Assembly: GCF_001429785.1 (NCBI RefSeq)
Contig: NZ_LMJF01000011.1
Coordinates: forward strand, 2,047-58,382
Reading direction: 5' to 3'
Length of the DNA stretch: 56,336 nt
Source: Lysobacter sp. Root916
GTDB lineage: Bacteria > Pseudomonadota > Gammaproteobacteria > Xanthomonadales > Xanthomonadaceae
Part shown: positions 1 through 9,146 of the stretch, in pieces
Position numbering within the stretch: the stretch's first letter is position 1
Layout of the letters: each line of letters begins with the position of its first letter
The notes under the pieces: model-generated
The model's database searches: none
Told to the model about the DNA's origin: nothing
What the model saw: the letters and a program-made list of their open reading frames with translations, nothing else
Translations under genes and position numbers: made by a program

Positions 1-617
1 GACCAACACGGGCAACGTGACCCTGGCCGATGTGGTGGTGACCGATAACAAGATCACCCCGGCTTCGATCACCTGCGCCAGCGTCGTGCCGGGCAACACC
101 TGCGTGCTGATCGGTACGTATCGGGTCACCTTGGCCGATGCCAATGCCGGCAACGTGGTCAACGCCGCCGTGGTCACCACCAGCACGCCGGGCACCTGCC
201 CGCCGGGCTCGACCGCGCCGGAGTGCAACCCGACCGTGACCGTGCCGGTGGTGCAGACGCCTGCGCTGAACTCGGTCAAGGCCATGACCGGCAACGCCGA
301 CGAGGACCGCAACGGTGCGGTGAGCGCGGGCGACACCCTGACCTACACCGTGACGACGACCAATACGGGCAACGTGACCCTGACCGATGTGGTGGTGACG
401 GACAGCAAGATCGTGCCGAACACCATCACCTGCGCCAGCGTGGCGCCGGCCGGCACCTGCGTGCTGACCGGTACCTACCGCGTGACCCAGGCCGACGTCG
501 ACGCGGGTAGCGTGTTCAACGCCGCCGTGGTCACCACCAGCACGCCGGGCGCCTGCCCGGTGGGTTCGACCGCGCCGGAGTGCAACCCGACGTTCACGGT
601 CGTGATCCAGGGCCGTC
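1..617 (+). repeat. 357-bp in-frame tandem repeat coding for DUF11 units
   Basis: The sequence at 1-260 recurs at 358-617 with an exact offset of 357 bp (119 codons) and only scattered substitutions. The pair encodes two almost identical DUF11 repeats. More units probably lie upstream of the window. Such near-identity at DNA level points to recent unit duplication or gene conversion, and copy number may vary between strains. Confidence 0.85.
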
Positions 618-2710
618 CGGCCATCGCCGCGACCAAGACCGCGACGCTGACCACCGACCTGGGTACGGTCGGGACGGGCAATGCCGGCGACGTGATCACC
701 TACGCGGTGACGGTCACCAATACCGGCAATGTCACCCTGACCAACCTGACCGCGCTGGACACCTACGAGAACGGCACGCCGACCACGCTGACGTGTGCGC
801 CGACCACGCTGACGCCGGGGGCCATGGCCACCTGCAACAGCTACACGCACACCATCACCGAGGCCGAAGCCAACGCGGGCGGCACCCTGGACAACGTCGT
901 GGTCGCCACCGGCACCCACGCTTCGACCAGCCAGACCGCCACGGTTACCGCCACCAGCACCGCGGTCGTGACCGTGGAGCCGCTGGCGACCACCCTGCGC
1001 GTGAGCAAGCAGGCCAATCCGCGCGACGTGAAGATCGGCGACCTGGTCCGCTACACGGTGACGATCGAGAACACCGGTCGGGTCGACGCAACCGATGTCA
1101 CGGTGATCGATACGCCGCCGGCCGGCTTCAGCTACGTCGCCAACAGCCTGCAGGTCGCCGACACCGACGGTGCCGGTCGCCTGGTGGGTACCTTCCCGGT
1201 GCGGGTCGATCAGGTCGACATCGTCGCGGGCGGGCGCGCCACCCTGGTGTACCTGCTGAAGGTCGGCGCCGGCGTGCGGCCGGGCATGCACGTCAACAGC
1301 GTGTTCGCCGAGGACAACGGCGTGCGCTCGAACGTGGCCACCGCGCAGGTGCAACTGGTCGCCGATCCGCTGCTGGATGAGTCTCTGATCATCGGCACCG
1401 TGTTCGACGACCGCGACCAGGACGGCTGGCAGGATCCGGCCGGGCTCAGCGGCATCCGCATCCAGGGCGGTTTCGCCCCGGGCGCCTACGTCGCCAACTC
1501 GACCACGGTCGATCGCGGTACCGGCCCTGCGCCGGAAGCCGACGCGAGCTCACCGCTGCTGCATGGCATCGAGCTGGGCACGATCTCCGCCCGTCAGTCC
1601 GACGCCGATCCGATCGCCGCGCACCGCGTGGTGATCAGCCAGACGCTCAACGCGCTGGACTTCGACGACGGCTTCGCGCTGACCACCGCCGAGGGCTTGA
1701 CGGTGCGCATGGACAAGGCAGGCAACAGCCGCGTCGAGCGCAGCGGCGACGCCGCCAAGGGTCTGACCGGTGCCGATCCCAAGGTCGAGCGCCGCGTGGC
1801 CCAGGTCGAGGGCGGCTATCGGGTCGACTACATCGTCAGCAATGCCGGTGTCGACGAACGCGGCATCCCGGGCGTGCGAGTCGCGTCGGTGGAAGGCCTG
1901 CTGATCGAAACCGATCAGTTCGGTCGCTACCACCTCGAGGGCGTGGCCGGCGGGCCGTGGGAGCGCGGGCGCAACTTCATCCTCAAGGTCGATCCGGCCA
2001 CCCTGCCTCCGGGCAGCGTGTTCACCACCGACAACCCGGTGGTGCGCCGTGTGACTCCGGGCCTGCCGGTGCGCTTCGACTTCGGCGTGCGCCTGCCCCC
2101 GGGCGAGATCCCGGGCGCCAAGGAGCAGGTCGAGATGCGGATAGGGGAGGTCTTCTTCGCCCCGGGCAGTGCGGCGGTTACGCCGCAGTACCTGCCCGCG
2201 GTGGAGAAGATGGCCGAGAAGGTGCGCGAGTACGGCAGCGGCGAAGTCGTGATCGTCGCCCAGGGCGAGTACGAGACCCTGGCGATGGATCGTGCGCTGG
2301 CGGTGCGCAAGGCGCTGGAAGACATGTTGACGCCCGAGCAGTTCAAGGCGCTGACGATCAGCGTGCGCACCGAGGCCGAGCGGCCGGAGTCGATCGTGGT
2401 CGGCTTCGCCGAGTGGCCGCTGTTGGGCGAGGTCCTGTTCGACACCGACCGCAGCACGATCAAGCCGCAGTACCTGCCGCTGATCGACAAGATGGCTGTC
2501 GCGATCGAGCAGATGCGCTCGACCCGGATCGTCATCACCGGTCACACCGACAAGCGCGCTTCGGACGACTACAACGTCGCCCTCGGCATGCGCCGCGCCA
2601 AGGCGGTCTACGACGCTATCGCAGCCAAGATCAGTCCGGAGCTGCGGCGCACGTTCCGCGTCGATCTCAGCAACGATCCGGCCGCCCCTGCCGGCGATAC
2701 CGAGAAGTGA
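2..2710 (+). CDS. DUF11-repeat surface protein with C-terminal OmpA-like domain (5' end outside window)
   Basis: The frame is open from the first bases of the window, so the N-terminus lies upstream and the protein is longer than the roughly 900 residues seen. The visible part starts with DUF11/DUF7507-type beta-sandwich repeats (TNTGNVTL.DVVVTD is the recurring signature), then a more diverged DUF11 repeat (around LRVSKQANPRD), then an SdrD-like B segment (GTVFDDRDQDGWQD). The last 190 residues hold two OmpA-like halves. The second keeps the peptidoglycan-binding signature (VITGHTDKRASDDYN); the first (FFAPGSAAVTPQYL) lacks the Asp/Arg motif and looks degenerate. I infer a cell-surface or periplasm-spanning protein anchored to peptidoglycan. 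It is followed 11 bp later by a giant beta-barrel gene, so the two probably form an operon and may work together. Confidence 0.88.
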   Translation, partial: TNTGNVTLADVVVTDNKITPASITCASVVPGNTCVLIGTYRVTLADANAGNVVNAAVVTTSTPGTCPPGSTAPECNPTVTVPVVQTPALNSVKAMTGNADEDRNGAVSAGDTLTYTVTTTNTGNVTLTDVVVTDSKIVPNTITCASVAPAGTCVLTGTYRVTQADVDAGSVFNAAVVTTSTPGACPVGSTAPECNPTFTVVIQGRPAIAATKTATLTTDLGTVGTGNAGDVITYAVTVTNTGNVTLTNLTALDTYENGTPTTLTCAPTTLTPGAMATCNSYTHTITEAEANAGGTLDNVVVATGTHASTSQTATVTATSTAVVTVEPLATTLRVSKQANPRDVKIGDLVRYTVTIENTGRVDATDVTVIDTPPAGFSYVANSLQVADTDGAGRLVGTFPVRVDQVDIVAGGRATLVYLLKVGAGVRPGMHVNSVFAEDNGVRSNVATAQVQLVADPLLDESLIIGTVFDDRDQDGWQDPAGLSGIRIQGGFAPGAYVANSTTVDRGTGPAPEADASSPLLHGIELGTISARQSDADPIAAHRVVISQTLNALDFDDGFALTTAEGLTVRMDKAGNSRVERSGDAAKGLTGADPKVERRVAQVEGGYRVDYIVSNAGVDERGIPGVRVASVEGLLIETDQFGRYHLEGVAGGPWERGRNFILKVDPATLPPGSVFTTDNPVVRRVTPGLPVRFDFGVRLPPGEIPGAKEQVEMRIGEVFFAPGSAAVTPQYLPAVEKMAEKVREYGSGEVVIVAQGEYETLAMDRALAVRKALEDMLTPEQFKALTISVRTEAERPESIVVGFAEWPLLGEVLFDTDRSTIKPQYLPLIDKMAVAIEQMRSTRIVITGHTDKRASDDYNVALGMRRAKAVYDAIAAKISPELRRTFRVDLSNDPAAPAGDTEK

Positions 2711-2721
2711 AGGGGGATGCC

Positions 2722-5700
2722 ATGAAGATGAAACTGCTCGATTACACCCTCATCGGCATCCTCGCCGGCCTGGCGTCGGTCGCTTCCGCACAGGAAGCGA
2801 AGGCGCCGGAACCGGCGAAGGCGGCCAGTCTGGATTGCGGCGACCAAGGTTGCCGCAGCGAAGACGGCATGCTGTTCGAGCTGCGCACGCGCGGCGAGCG
2901 GCAGCCGGTCACCCAGGGCACCACCGACGGTTCCAGCTCGCAGACCCTGCAGCCGGACCGTCGCGTGTCGGTGGAGGTGGAGGACTCGCGCTCGACCTGG
3001 AAGGACGCCTTGGCGCCCGGCCAGGCGGTCGCGATCGGCAAGTGGTCCCTGCAGCTGCCCGGCGGCGGCGTGGTCTGGGCGACCGAGGATCCCAATCTCG
3101 GCCAGCCGCAGTTCAACGTCTCCGCGCCCTCGCTGCTGGCCTACGACGGCACCCGCGTGGTCAAGCCGGTGCGCTTCTACGCCTACAGCAATTACGCGGC
3201 CTTCATCCAGCGCGCGCAGGTGCTGATCTACCGCGCCAGCGACAGCGACCTGGTGACGCCGCTGGCCACCGTCGAACTGCCGACCGCTTCGGTCAGTGAG
3301 GCGACCTGGGACGGCGCCTTGCCGTCCGGGCTGGAACTGCGCACCGGCGACGAACTGATCTACATCGTGCGCGCGCATGGCGCCGATGGCAGCTACGACG
3401 AGACCTATCCGCGCCGCTTCCAGCTGGTGCGCCCGGAAGAAGCCGAGCGCGGCCTGCAACTGTTGCGCGATTCGGTCGAGAAGAAACTGGGCAGCAGCTT
3501 CGATGCCGAGGAAGCCGAACAGCGCAGTCTGCTGGACGGCGTGTTCGGCGAGAACAGCCTGCGCCAGCAGAACATCGCGGTGTACGGCTCGCGCATCCGC
3601 ATCCAGGGCCGCAACATCCCCACCGGCTACACGCTCAAGATCAACGGCCAGAGCCATCCGATCGATCTCGAGCGCAAGATGGTGGCCGAGTACCTGGTGC
3701 CGGTCGGCAAGCATCGCTTCGACGTCGAAGTCGGCGGCGGTGCGGGCAAGGCCTCGCACCAGGAACTGGATATCGACGTCACCGGCCGCTACATGTTCGC
3801 GGTCGCGCTGGCGGACCTGACCGCGTCCAAGACCAGCGTGTCCGGCTCGATCGAGCCGCTGGCCGCCGACGATCGCTTCGACGACGGCTTCCTGCTCGAG
3901 GGCCGCCTCGCGTTCTATCTGAAGGGCAAGATCAAGGGCAAGTATCTGGTGACCGCGCAGGCGGACACCCAGGAACGCGAAGTCAGCGAGCTGTTCAACG
4001 GCTTCTGGGACGCCGATCCGCAGGACGTGTTCCGCCGCCTGGATCCGGACCTGTACTACCCGGTCTACGGCGACGATTCGACCACCTATCGCGACGTCGA
4101 CACGCAGGGCCGGCTCTATCTGCGCGTGGACTGGGACAAGAACCAGGCGCTGTGGGGTAACTTCAACACCGGCATCACCGGCACCGAGTACGGCCAGTAC
4201 AGCCGTTCGCTGTACGGCGGTGCCGTGTCCTGGCGCAGCCGCCGCACCACCGAGGTCGGCGAACCCGGCACCGAGTTGCGTGCGTTCGGCTCGCAGGCGC
4301 AGTCCGCGCCCGGGCACAGCGAGTTCGTCGGCACCGGCGGCAGCCTGTATTACCTCAAGCACACCGACGTGCTGCCGGGCTCGGACAAGGTCGTGCTGGA
4401 AATTCGCGACCTCACCACCGGCCGGGTCGAGAACCGGGTCGAGCTGGTGCGCGGCGCCGATTACGAGATCGACGAGCTGCAGGGCCGACTGCTGCTCTCG
4501 CGTCCGCTGGCCCAGGTCACGCGCGAGAACGTGCGCACCCTGACCCGCGACACGCCGCTGGACGGCTATGCGCAGATGCTGCTGGTCGACTACGAATTCG
4601 TGCCCAGCGGTTTCGATGCCGACGAGCTCACCCTCGGCTTCCGCGGCAAGCACTGGTTCGGCGAGCACGTCGCCGTCGGCGCGACCTATGTCGACGAGAA
4701 CCGCGCCGGCGAAGATTATTCGCTGCGCGGCGCCGATCTGACCCTGCAAGCCGGTCGCGGCACCTACCTCAAGCTCGAGCAGAGCCGCACCGAAGCCAAC
4801 AGCGCACCGATCTTCCGTTCCGACAACGGCGGCCTGAGCTTCACCGAGATCACCTCCGGCCTGGGCGCGCATTCGGGCGAGGCCAAGTCGGTCGAGGCGC
4901 GGGTCAACTTCAAGGAACTGGGCTGGAGCCAGGACGACTGGACGGTCGGCGCCTGGTGGCGTCGGGTCAGCGACGGCTATTCGATCTCGCGCCTGAGCAC
5001 GGGCGAGGACATCGAGGAACGCGGCGCCGAGTTCCAGGGCCAGCTCGGTCCGGCGGTGCGTCTGTTCGGCCGCTACTCGATCGCCGAGCGCGGGCCGGAG
5101 TCGCTGACCCAGGCCCAGCTCACCGGCGAGTGGCGGCTCAACGACGATGCCACCCTCAGCGCCGAGCTGCGCCGCGTCGACGAGCAGCGCCTGAGCGGCG
5201 ACGCCGTGGGCACGCTCGCCGCGCTGCAGTACAAGCAACGCATCGGCACCCAGCTGGAGCTGTTCGGCACCGCCCAGCTCACCCTGGACGACGACGGCGG
5301 CAAGTACGCCGACAACAACGCCTACTCGCTGGGCGCGAAGTACCTGTTCGGCGACCTGTCCAGCATCGGCGCGGAGCTGACCACCGGCGACCGCGGCGAC
5401 GCGGCCAAGATCGACGCCGAGTACCGCATCAATCCGGAGCACACGGTCTACGGCAGCTACACCTATTCGACCGACCGCAGCGACTACGACCCCTTGTTCG
5501 GCGACCGCGTCAACGGCGGCTGGACCCTGGGCCAGCGCTGGCGCCTGTCGAACCAGGTCAACATGTTCAACGAAAGCCAGTTCCTGAAGCAGCCCGACGA
5601 GTCCGGCCTGGCCCACACCTTCGGCATGGATTTCTATCCCGGCGAGGGCTGGAACCTGGGCTTCACCCTGCAGAACGCGACCCTGGACCGCGAGCTCAAC

Positions 5701-6438
5701 CTGGGCCAGGTCGACCGCCGCGCGATCAGCCTGAACGGCGGGCGCAGCTCGGTCGACACCCAGTGGCAGAGCAAGCTGGAATGGCGCCGCGATACCGGGG
5801 CCGAACGCCGCGAGCAGTGGGTGACCACCAACCGCTACCTGCACAAGTTCAACGAGAGCTTCCGCGTCGCCGGCCGTTTCAATTATTCGGAGACCAAGGA
5901 TCAGCTGAACGCCGAGGCCGGGGCCAAGTTCGTCGAGGGCAATGCCGGCTTCGCCTGGCGCCCCTACGACAGCACGCGCTGGGCGCTGCTGGGCAAGTAC
6001 ACCTACCTCTACGACGTGTCCTCGCTGCCGCAGGTGGGCCCCAATGTGGCCAGCTACGACCAGCGCAGCCAGGTGCTGGCGCTGGAAGGCGTCTACAACC
6101 CGGACCATCACTGGGAGTTCGCCGGCAAGCTGGCGCGCCGTGAGGGCAGCGTGCGTTACGGACGTCTGCAAGGCGAGTGGGCCGATTCCTCGGCGACCTT
6201 CGGAGCCGTTCAGGTTCGTTACGAACTCGATGAGGTCTGGCACGGCCTGGCCGAGTACCGCTGGTTGGGCGTGAAGGACGGCGGCGACCGCCAGGGCGTC
6301 CTGCTGGGCGTGGACCGCGACGTGGGCCGGAACTTCCGCGTCGGCGTCGGCTACAACTTCACCGAGTTCAGCGACGACCTGACCGACTTCGATTACGACC
6401 ACAAAGGCTGGTTTCTTAACCTAGTGGGGAGTTATTGA
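2722..6438 (+). CDS. Giant outer-membrane beta-barrel protein downstream of the DUF11/OmpA protein
   Basis: The start ATG follows an AGGGGG ribosome site 5 nt upstream, 11 bp after the stop of the preceding gene. An open frame continues upstream, but this ATG is the one that gives a signal peptide (MKMKLLDYTLIGILAGLASV, cleaved near ASA-Q). The 1238-residue protein has a soluble N-terminal third with Ig-like strands (around GYTLKINGQSHPIDLERKM). A long run of alternating aromatic/polar strands follows and ends in GWFLNLVGSY, a terminal aromatic typical of BAM-inserted barrels. No TonB box or plug domain is obvious, so a TonB-receptor label would be unsafe. Pairing with a DUF11/OmpA partner suggests a surface or export complex; substrate unknown. 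Confidence 0.8.
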   Translation: MKMKLLDYTLIGILAGLASVASAQEAKAPEPAKAASLDCGDQGCRSEDGMLFELRTRGERQPVTQGTTDGSSSQTLQPDRRVSVEVEDSRSTWKDALAPGQAVAIGKWSLQLPGGGVVWATEDPNLGQPQFNVSAPSLLAYDGTRVVKPVRFYAYSNYAAFIQRAQVLIYRASDSDLVTPLATVELPTASVSEATWDGALPSGLELRTGDELIYIVRAHGADGSYDETYPRRFQLVRPEEAERGLQLLRDSVEKKLGSSFDAEEAEQRSLLDGVFGENSLRQQNIAVYGSRIRIQGRNIPTGYTLKINGQSHPIDLERKMVAEYLVPVGKHRFDVEVGGGAGKASHQELDIDVTGRYMFAVALADLTASKTSVSGSIEPLAADDRFDDGFLLEGRLAFYLKGKIKGKYLVTAQADTQEREVSELFNGFWDADPQDVFRRLDPDLYYPVYGDDSTTYRDVDTQGRLYLRVDWDKNQALWGNFNTGITGTEYGQYSRSLYGGAVSWRSRRTTEVGEPGTELRAFGSQAQSAPGHSEFVGTGGSLYYLKHTDVLPGSDKVVLEIRDLTTGRVENRVELVRGADYEIDELQGRLLLSRPLAQVTRENVRTLTRDTPLDGYAQMLLVDYEFVPSGFDADELTLGFRGKHWFGEHVAVGATYVDENRAGEDYSLRGADLTLQAGRGTYLKLEQSRTEANSAPIFRSDNGGLSFTEITSGLGAHSGEAKSVEARVNFKELGWSQDDWTVGAWWRRVSDGYSISRLSTGEDIEERGAEFQGQLGPAVRLFGRYSIAERGPESLTQAQLTGEWRLNDDATLSAELRRVDEQRLSGDAVGTLAALQYKQRIGTQLELFGTAQLTLDDDGGKYADNNAYSLGAKYLFGDLSSIGAELTTGDRGDAAKIDAEYRINPEHTVYGSYTYSTDRSDYDPLFGDRVNGGWTLGQRWRLSNQVNMFNESQFLKQPDESGLAHTFGMDFYPGEGWNLGFTLQNATLDRELNLGQVDRRAISLNGGRSSVDTQWQSKLEWRRDTGAERREQWVTTNRYLHKFNESFRVAGRFNYSETKDQLNAEAGAKFVEGNAGFAWRPYDSTRWALLGKYTYLYDVSSLPQVGPNVASYDQRSQVLALEGVYNPDHHWEFAGKLARREGSVRYGRLQGEWADSSATFGAVQVRYELDEVWHGLAEYRWLGVKDGGDRQGVLLGVDRDVGRNFRVGVGYNFTEFSDDLTDFDYDHKGWFLNLVGSY

Positions 6439-6738
6439 CGATATTGCGTTGTATTCGGCGCTAGCTCACCGAATGCGAATGCAGCGATACCGCGACCCGA
6501 CCGCCCCCTAGCGGCCGGGTTTTCGGAAGGGCAACACGGCCAGGACCGGCCGTGGCGCCCGGTGGATGCGGCCGGTACGGCGCGAACCATGGGATGGCTA
6601 CACAGCGGCTACAAGCAACACCGACAGGAACGTCAAACAACAACAAGGATCGCTGCAAGTGATTCGACGCGCGACAACTACAAAGCGAAAGCGCGTCGTT
6701 TGCTCCATTCGTAATCAACTTTCCATTCGAGGTGCGAT
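6439..6738. other. Intergenic, 300 bp, with a hairpin
   Basis: No gene is supported here. A 7-bp stem with a 6-nt loop (CACGGCC/GGCCGTG, 6535-6554) may end transcription of the barrel gene, although no T-tract follows. The last 80 bases are less GC-rich and probably contain the promoter of the small ribbon-helix-helix gene. Confidence 0.5.
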
Positions 6739-6954
6739 ATGAAGGAAACCAGACGTAGGATGACGCTGAATCTCGCCGGGACCGAGATGCAGTTCCTGGA
6801 GGATCTGTGCGTGCGCAAGGGCGTCAGCAAGACGGCCGCGATCCGCCAGGCCTTGCGCCTGTACCAAGTAGTCGAAGACCGAGTCGATTCGGGCAAGAAG
6901 CTCTATTTCGTCGACGGCGCCACCAAGGAGCGATCCGAGCTGATGCTGCTCTAG
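6739..6954 (+). CDS. Small ribbon-helix-helix (CopG-like) DNA-binding protein
   Basis: The 71-residue protein begins RRRMTLNLAGTEMQFLEDL, a beta-strand followed by an amphipathic helix, then a turn and second helix (GVSKTAAIRQALRLYQV). This is the layout of CopG/Arc-type ribbon-helix-helix repressors. GAGGTG at 6729-6734 is a suitable ribosome site. The C-terminal 25 residues (LYFVDGATKERSELMLL) form a short extension. No toxin partner is recognisable on either side, so it is more likely a solitary regulator than an antitoxin, though that is not proven. The regulated target is unknown. Confidence 0.7.
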   Translation: MKETRRRMTLNLAGTEMQFLEDLCVRKGVSKTAAIRQALRLYQVVEDRVDSGKKLYFVDGATKERSELMLL

Positions 6955-7359
6955 TGTGCTTATGAGTGCGCTTCGCGAGGCGTGCGACAGGGATACTCGT
7001 CGGTTCCCGTCGCACGTCGATCCACGGCCGCGGAGCCAGCCCATCGATCGACGAGCGCGTACCGATAGGGATACGCGGCGGCGGACGTCGCTCACGGCGG
7101 CCGCTCGCGGAGCAAGCAGACCAGGCCCGATCGCGGGCCCGGTCGCGGAAGCGTTGGACCGGCCGCTACGGCCGGGTTTTACAGCCGGCCGGCGACGGCG
7201 TCGGGCTGGCGGACGCAGCGGGTTCTACGACAACCCCCTGTGCCGCAACCGCTGCGTGCGCGTCGTCGGGGCCGCCGCGGGCCACGGTGCCGTATCCTGC
7301 GCATCCCGCTAGCGCGCATCCGGCCGTGATCGCCGCCTCGCCGTGATCCAAGTCCTGCT
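6955..7359. other. Intergenic, 405 bp, no convincing gene
   Basis: Apart from the terminator hairpin at 7159-7180 I see no supported coding region. Short open frames on both strands have an arginine-rich, frame-shadow composition. The region just before 7360 should contain the promoter of the sensor kinase gene. Confidence 0.45.
7159..7180 (+). terminator. Rho-independent-like terminator
   Basis: A perfect 7-bp stem (CCGGCCG, loop CTA, CGGCCGG) is followed by GTTTT. It lies about 200 bp after the ribbon-helix-helix gene and upstream of the sensor kinase. Confidence 0.6.
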
Positions 7360-8580
7360 GTGATCCAAATCCTGGTCTACCTGCGCTATCTGGCCGTGGC
7401 CGGTCAATGTCTGGCGATCGCGTTCGTGGTTCAGCGCCTGGGCCTGGCCCTGCCGGTGGCGCCGCTGCTAGGCATATCGTTGGGCTTGCTGGCGTTCAAT
7501 CTGGCCAGCCATCTATGGCTGAGGCGGCATGGCGAAGGTGGCGCGCGCGCGCTCGCGCTGCAACTGCTGGTCGATACCCTGGCGCTGACCGCCTTGCTGT
7601 ACTGGTCCGGCGGCCCGGCCAACCCTTTCGTGTCGCTGTACCTGGTGCCGGTGGCGTTGGCCGCGATCGCGCTGGAGATCGGGCCGATGATCGGCTTGAC
7701 CGTGCTGACCGCCGCGCTCTACACCTGGCTGCTCGGCCACCATCAGCCGCTGCCGCACGCGCATGGCGAGGACGGGTTCGGCCTGCACGTGACCGGCATG
7801 TGGGTGAACTTCCTGCTCAGCGCCGCGATCATGGCGGTGGTGCTGGGACGCTTCATGGCGATCGTGCGCGATCAGCGTCGGCGCCTGGCGGCCGCGCGCG
7901 AACGCGCGATGCGAGACGAGTCGCTACTGGCCTTGGGCTCGCTGGCCGCGGGCACCGCGCACGAACTCAATACCCCGCTGACCACGATGGGCCTGCTGTT
8001 GGACGACTGGTCGCGGCATCCGCAGGCGCCCAGCACCGAGGACCTGGCCAGCATGCGCGACCAGCTCACTCACTGTCGCGAGCACGTGCGCGCCTTGGCC
8101 GCGCTGGCGCGACGCGGCGCCCTGGGCGAGGCCACCATCGAGGACGCCGACGCGTTCGTGCGCGACGGCCTGGAGCGCTGGCTGCTGCTGCGCCCCGGCG
8201 TCGAGGTGACGACGGCGCTGGATGCGGGCGGGCGGTGCCTGCGCGTGGATCCGGGCCTGCCGCAGGCCTTGCTCAATCTGCTCAACAACGCCGCCGACGC
8301 CAACGAGGTTGCGGGCGCGCCGGCGCGCATCGAAGTGAGCACGCAATGCGACGGCGACTGGCTGCGCATCGCCATCGCCGATCGCGGCCACGGTCCCGAG
8401 CGCGCCACCGACGCAGTTTCGATCGACCGCCATGGACCGGGCTTGGGGCTGGGTCTGCTGATTTCCAACGCCAGCATCGAGCGCAGTCGCGGCCGGGTGC
8501 GCCGGATCGCGCGCGTGGACGGCGGTTGCATCACCGAGATCGAGCTGCCGCTGCTGGATCCGGCGGAGGAATGCGCTTGA
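7360..8580 (+). CDS. regB: RegB/PrrB/ActS-type redox-sensing histidine kinase
   Basis: The 406-residue protein has an N-terminal block of about six membrane helices (residues 1-170) and a HisKA/HATPase kinase. Three family marks are visible: the quinone-site heptad GGPANPF between helices (residues 84-90), the H-box LAAGTAHELNTPLTTM with phospho-acceptor His201, and a cysteine in the dimerisation region (Cys239 in THCREHV) where RegB carries its redox-active cysteine. ATP-binding motifs follow (NLLNNAADAN; GLGLGLLISN). In known systems the kinase follows the redox state of the quinone pool and phosphorylates RegA. The start is GTG; a nearby upstream GTG is out of frame. The response regulator gene overlaps its 3' end by 10 bp. 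Confidence 0.88.
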   Translation: MIQILVYLRYLAVAGQCLAIAFVVQRLGLALPVAPLLGISLGLLAFNLASHLWLRRHGEGGARALALQLLVDTLALTALLYWSGGPANPFVSLYLVPVALAAIALEIGPMIGLTVLTAALYTWLLGHHQPLPHAHGEDGFGLHVTGMWVNFLLSAAIMAVVLGRFMAIVRDQRRRLAAARERAMRDESLLALGSLAAGTAHELNTPLTTMGLLLDDWSRHPQAPSTEDLASMRDQLTHCREHVRALAALARRGALGEATIEDADAFVRDGLERWLLLRPGVEVTTALDAGGRCLRVDPGLPQALLNLLNNAADANEVAGAPARIEVSTQCDGDWLRIAIADRGHGPERATDAVSIDRHGPGLGLGLLISNASIERSRGRVRRIARVDGGCITEIELPLLDPAEECA

Positions 8581-9113
8581 GTCTGCCCGCGCGCTTGCTG
8601 GTCATCGACGACGATGCGGCGTTCTGCCGCATCCTGGTGCGGCATCTGCAGCGCTGCGAGGTCGATACCTGCCTCGCCCACGACGCGGGCACGGCGTTGC
8701 GAGCGGCCGAGGCCTTCAGGCCCGACGGCGTGCTGCTGGATCTGAAGCTGGGCGCCGACAACGGCCTGCTGCTGATCCAGGCCCTGCGCGAATGCTGTCC
8801 ACACGCGCGCATCGTGCTCGCCACCGGCTACGCCAGCATCGCCACCGCGGTCGATGCGATGCGACGCGGCGCCTGGAACTATCTGCCCAAGCCCTTCGAC
8901 ATCGACGCGTTGGCGCGCGCGTTCGAGCACGCGCCCGAGCAGGCGCCGCCGCCCGCCGAGGCGCCGTCGTTGCGGCGTCAGGGTTGGGAGCATGTGCAGC
9001 GGGTGCTGGCCGAATGCGGCGGCAACGTGTCCGCGGCGGCGCGCGTGCTGGGGGTGGACCGGCGCACCTTGCAACGGCGGCTGGCGAAGCGGCCGGTGCG
9101 TGAGCGGCTTTGA
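8571..9113 (+). CDS. regA: RegA/PrrA/ActR-type response regulator
   Basis: The 180-residue protein has a receiver domain with acidic pocket Asp13/Asp14, phospho-acceptor Asp57 (LLDLKLG) and Lys107 (YLPKPF). A short linker with a proline cluster leads to a Fis-type helix-turn-helix (GGNVSAAARVLGVDRRTLQR). The proline linker and HTH sequence are typical of RegA. The ATG overlaps the kinase stop; GGAGG is only 1 nt before it, so the in-frame TTG two codons later (spacing 7) is an alternative start. In other proteobacteria RegA controls respiration and other redox-linked operons; targets here are not visible. Confidence 0.88.
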   Translation: MRLSLPARLLVIDDDAAFCRILVRHLQRCEVDTCLAHDAGTALRAAEAFRPDGVLLDLKLGADNGLLLIQALRECCPHARIVLATGYASIATAVDAMRRGAWNYLPKPFDIDALARAFEHAPEQAPPPAEAPSLRRQGWEHVQRVLAECGGNVSAAARVLGVDRRTLQRRLAKRPVRERL

Positions 9114-9146
9114 GGGCGGGGCTTGGATGGGTGGGGCGGTAAGAGC

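Noticed and set aside
2608-6402. 1264-codon open frame on the minus strand
   Set aside because: It is the antisense shadow of the giant barrel gene. Its product is a low-complexity Ala/Val/Gln/Arg sequence with no domain signature, while the plus strand has a signal peptide and barrel strands.
2722-6438. TonB-dependent receptor annotation for the giant barrel
   Set aside because: No TonB box and no plug-domain motifs such as those in the receptors at 10391 and 26960 can be seen.
6739-6954. Toxin-antitoxin locus
   Set aside because: The ribbon-helix-helix protein resembles an antitoxin, but no short toxin-like gene overlaps or adjoins it.
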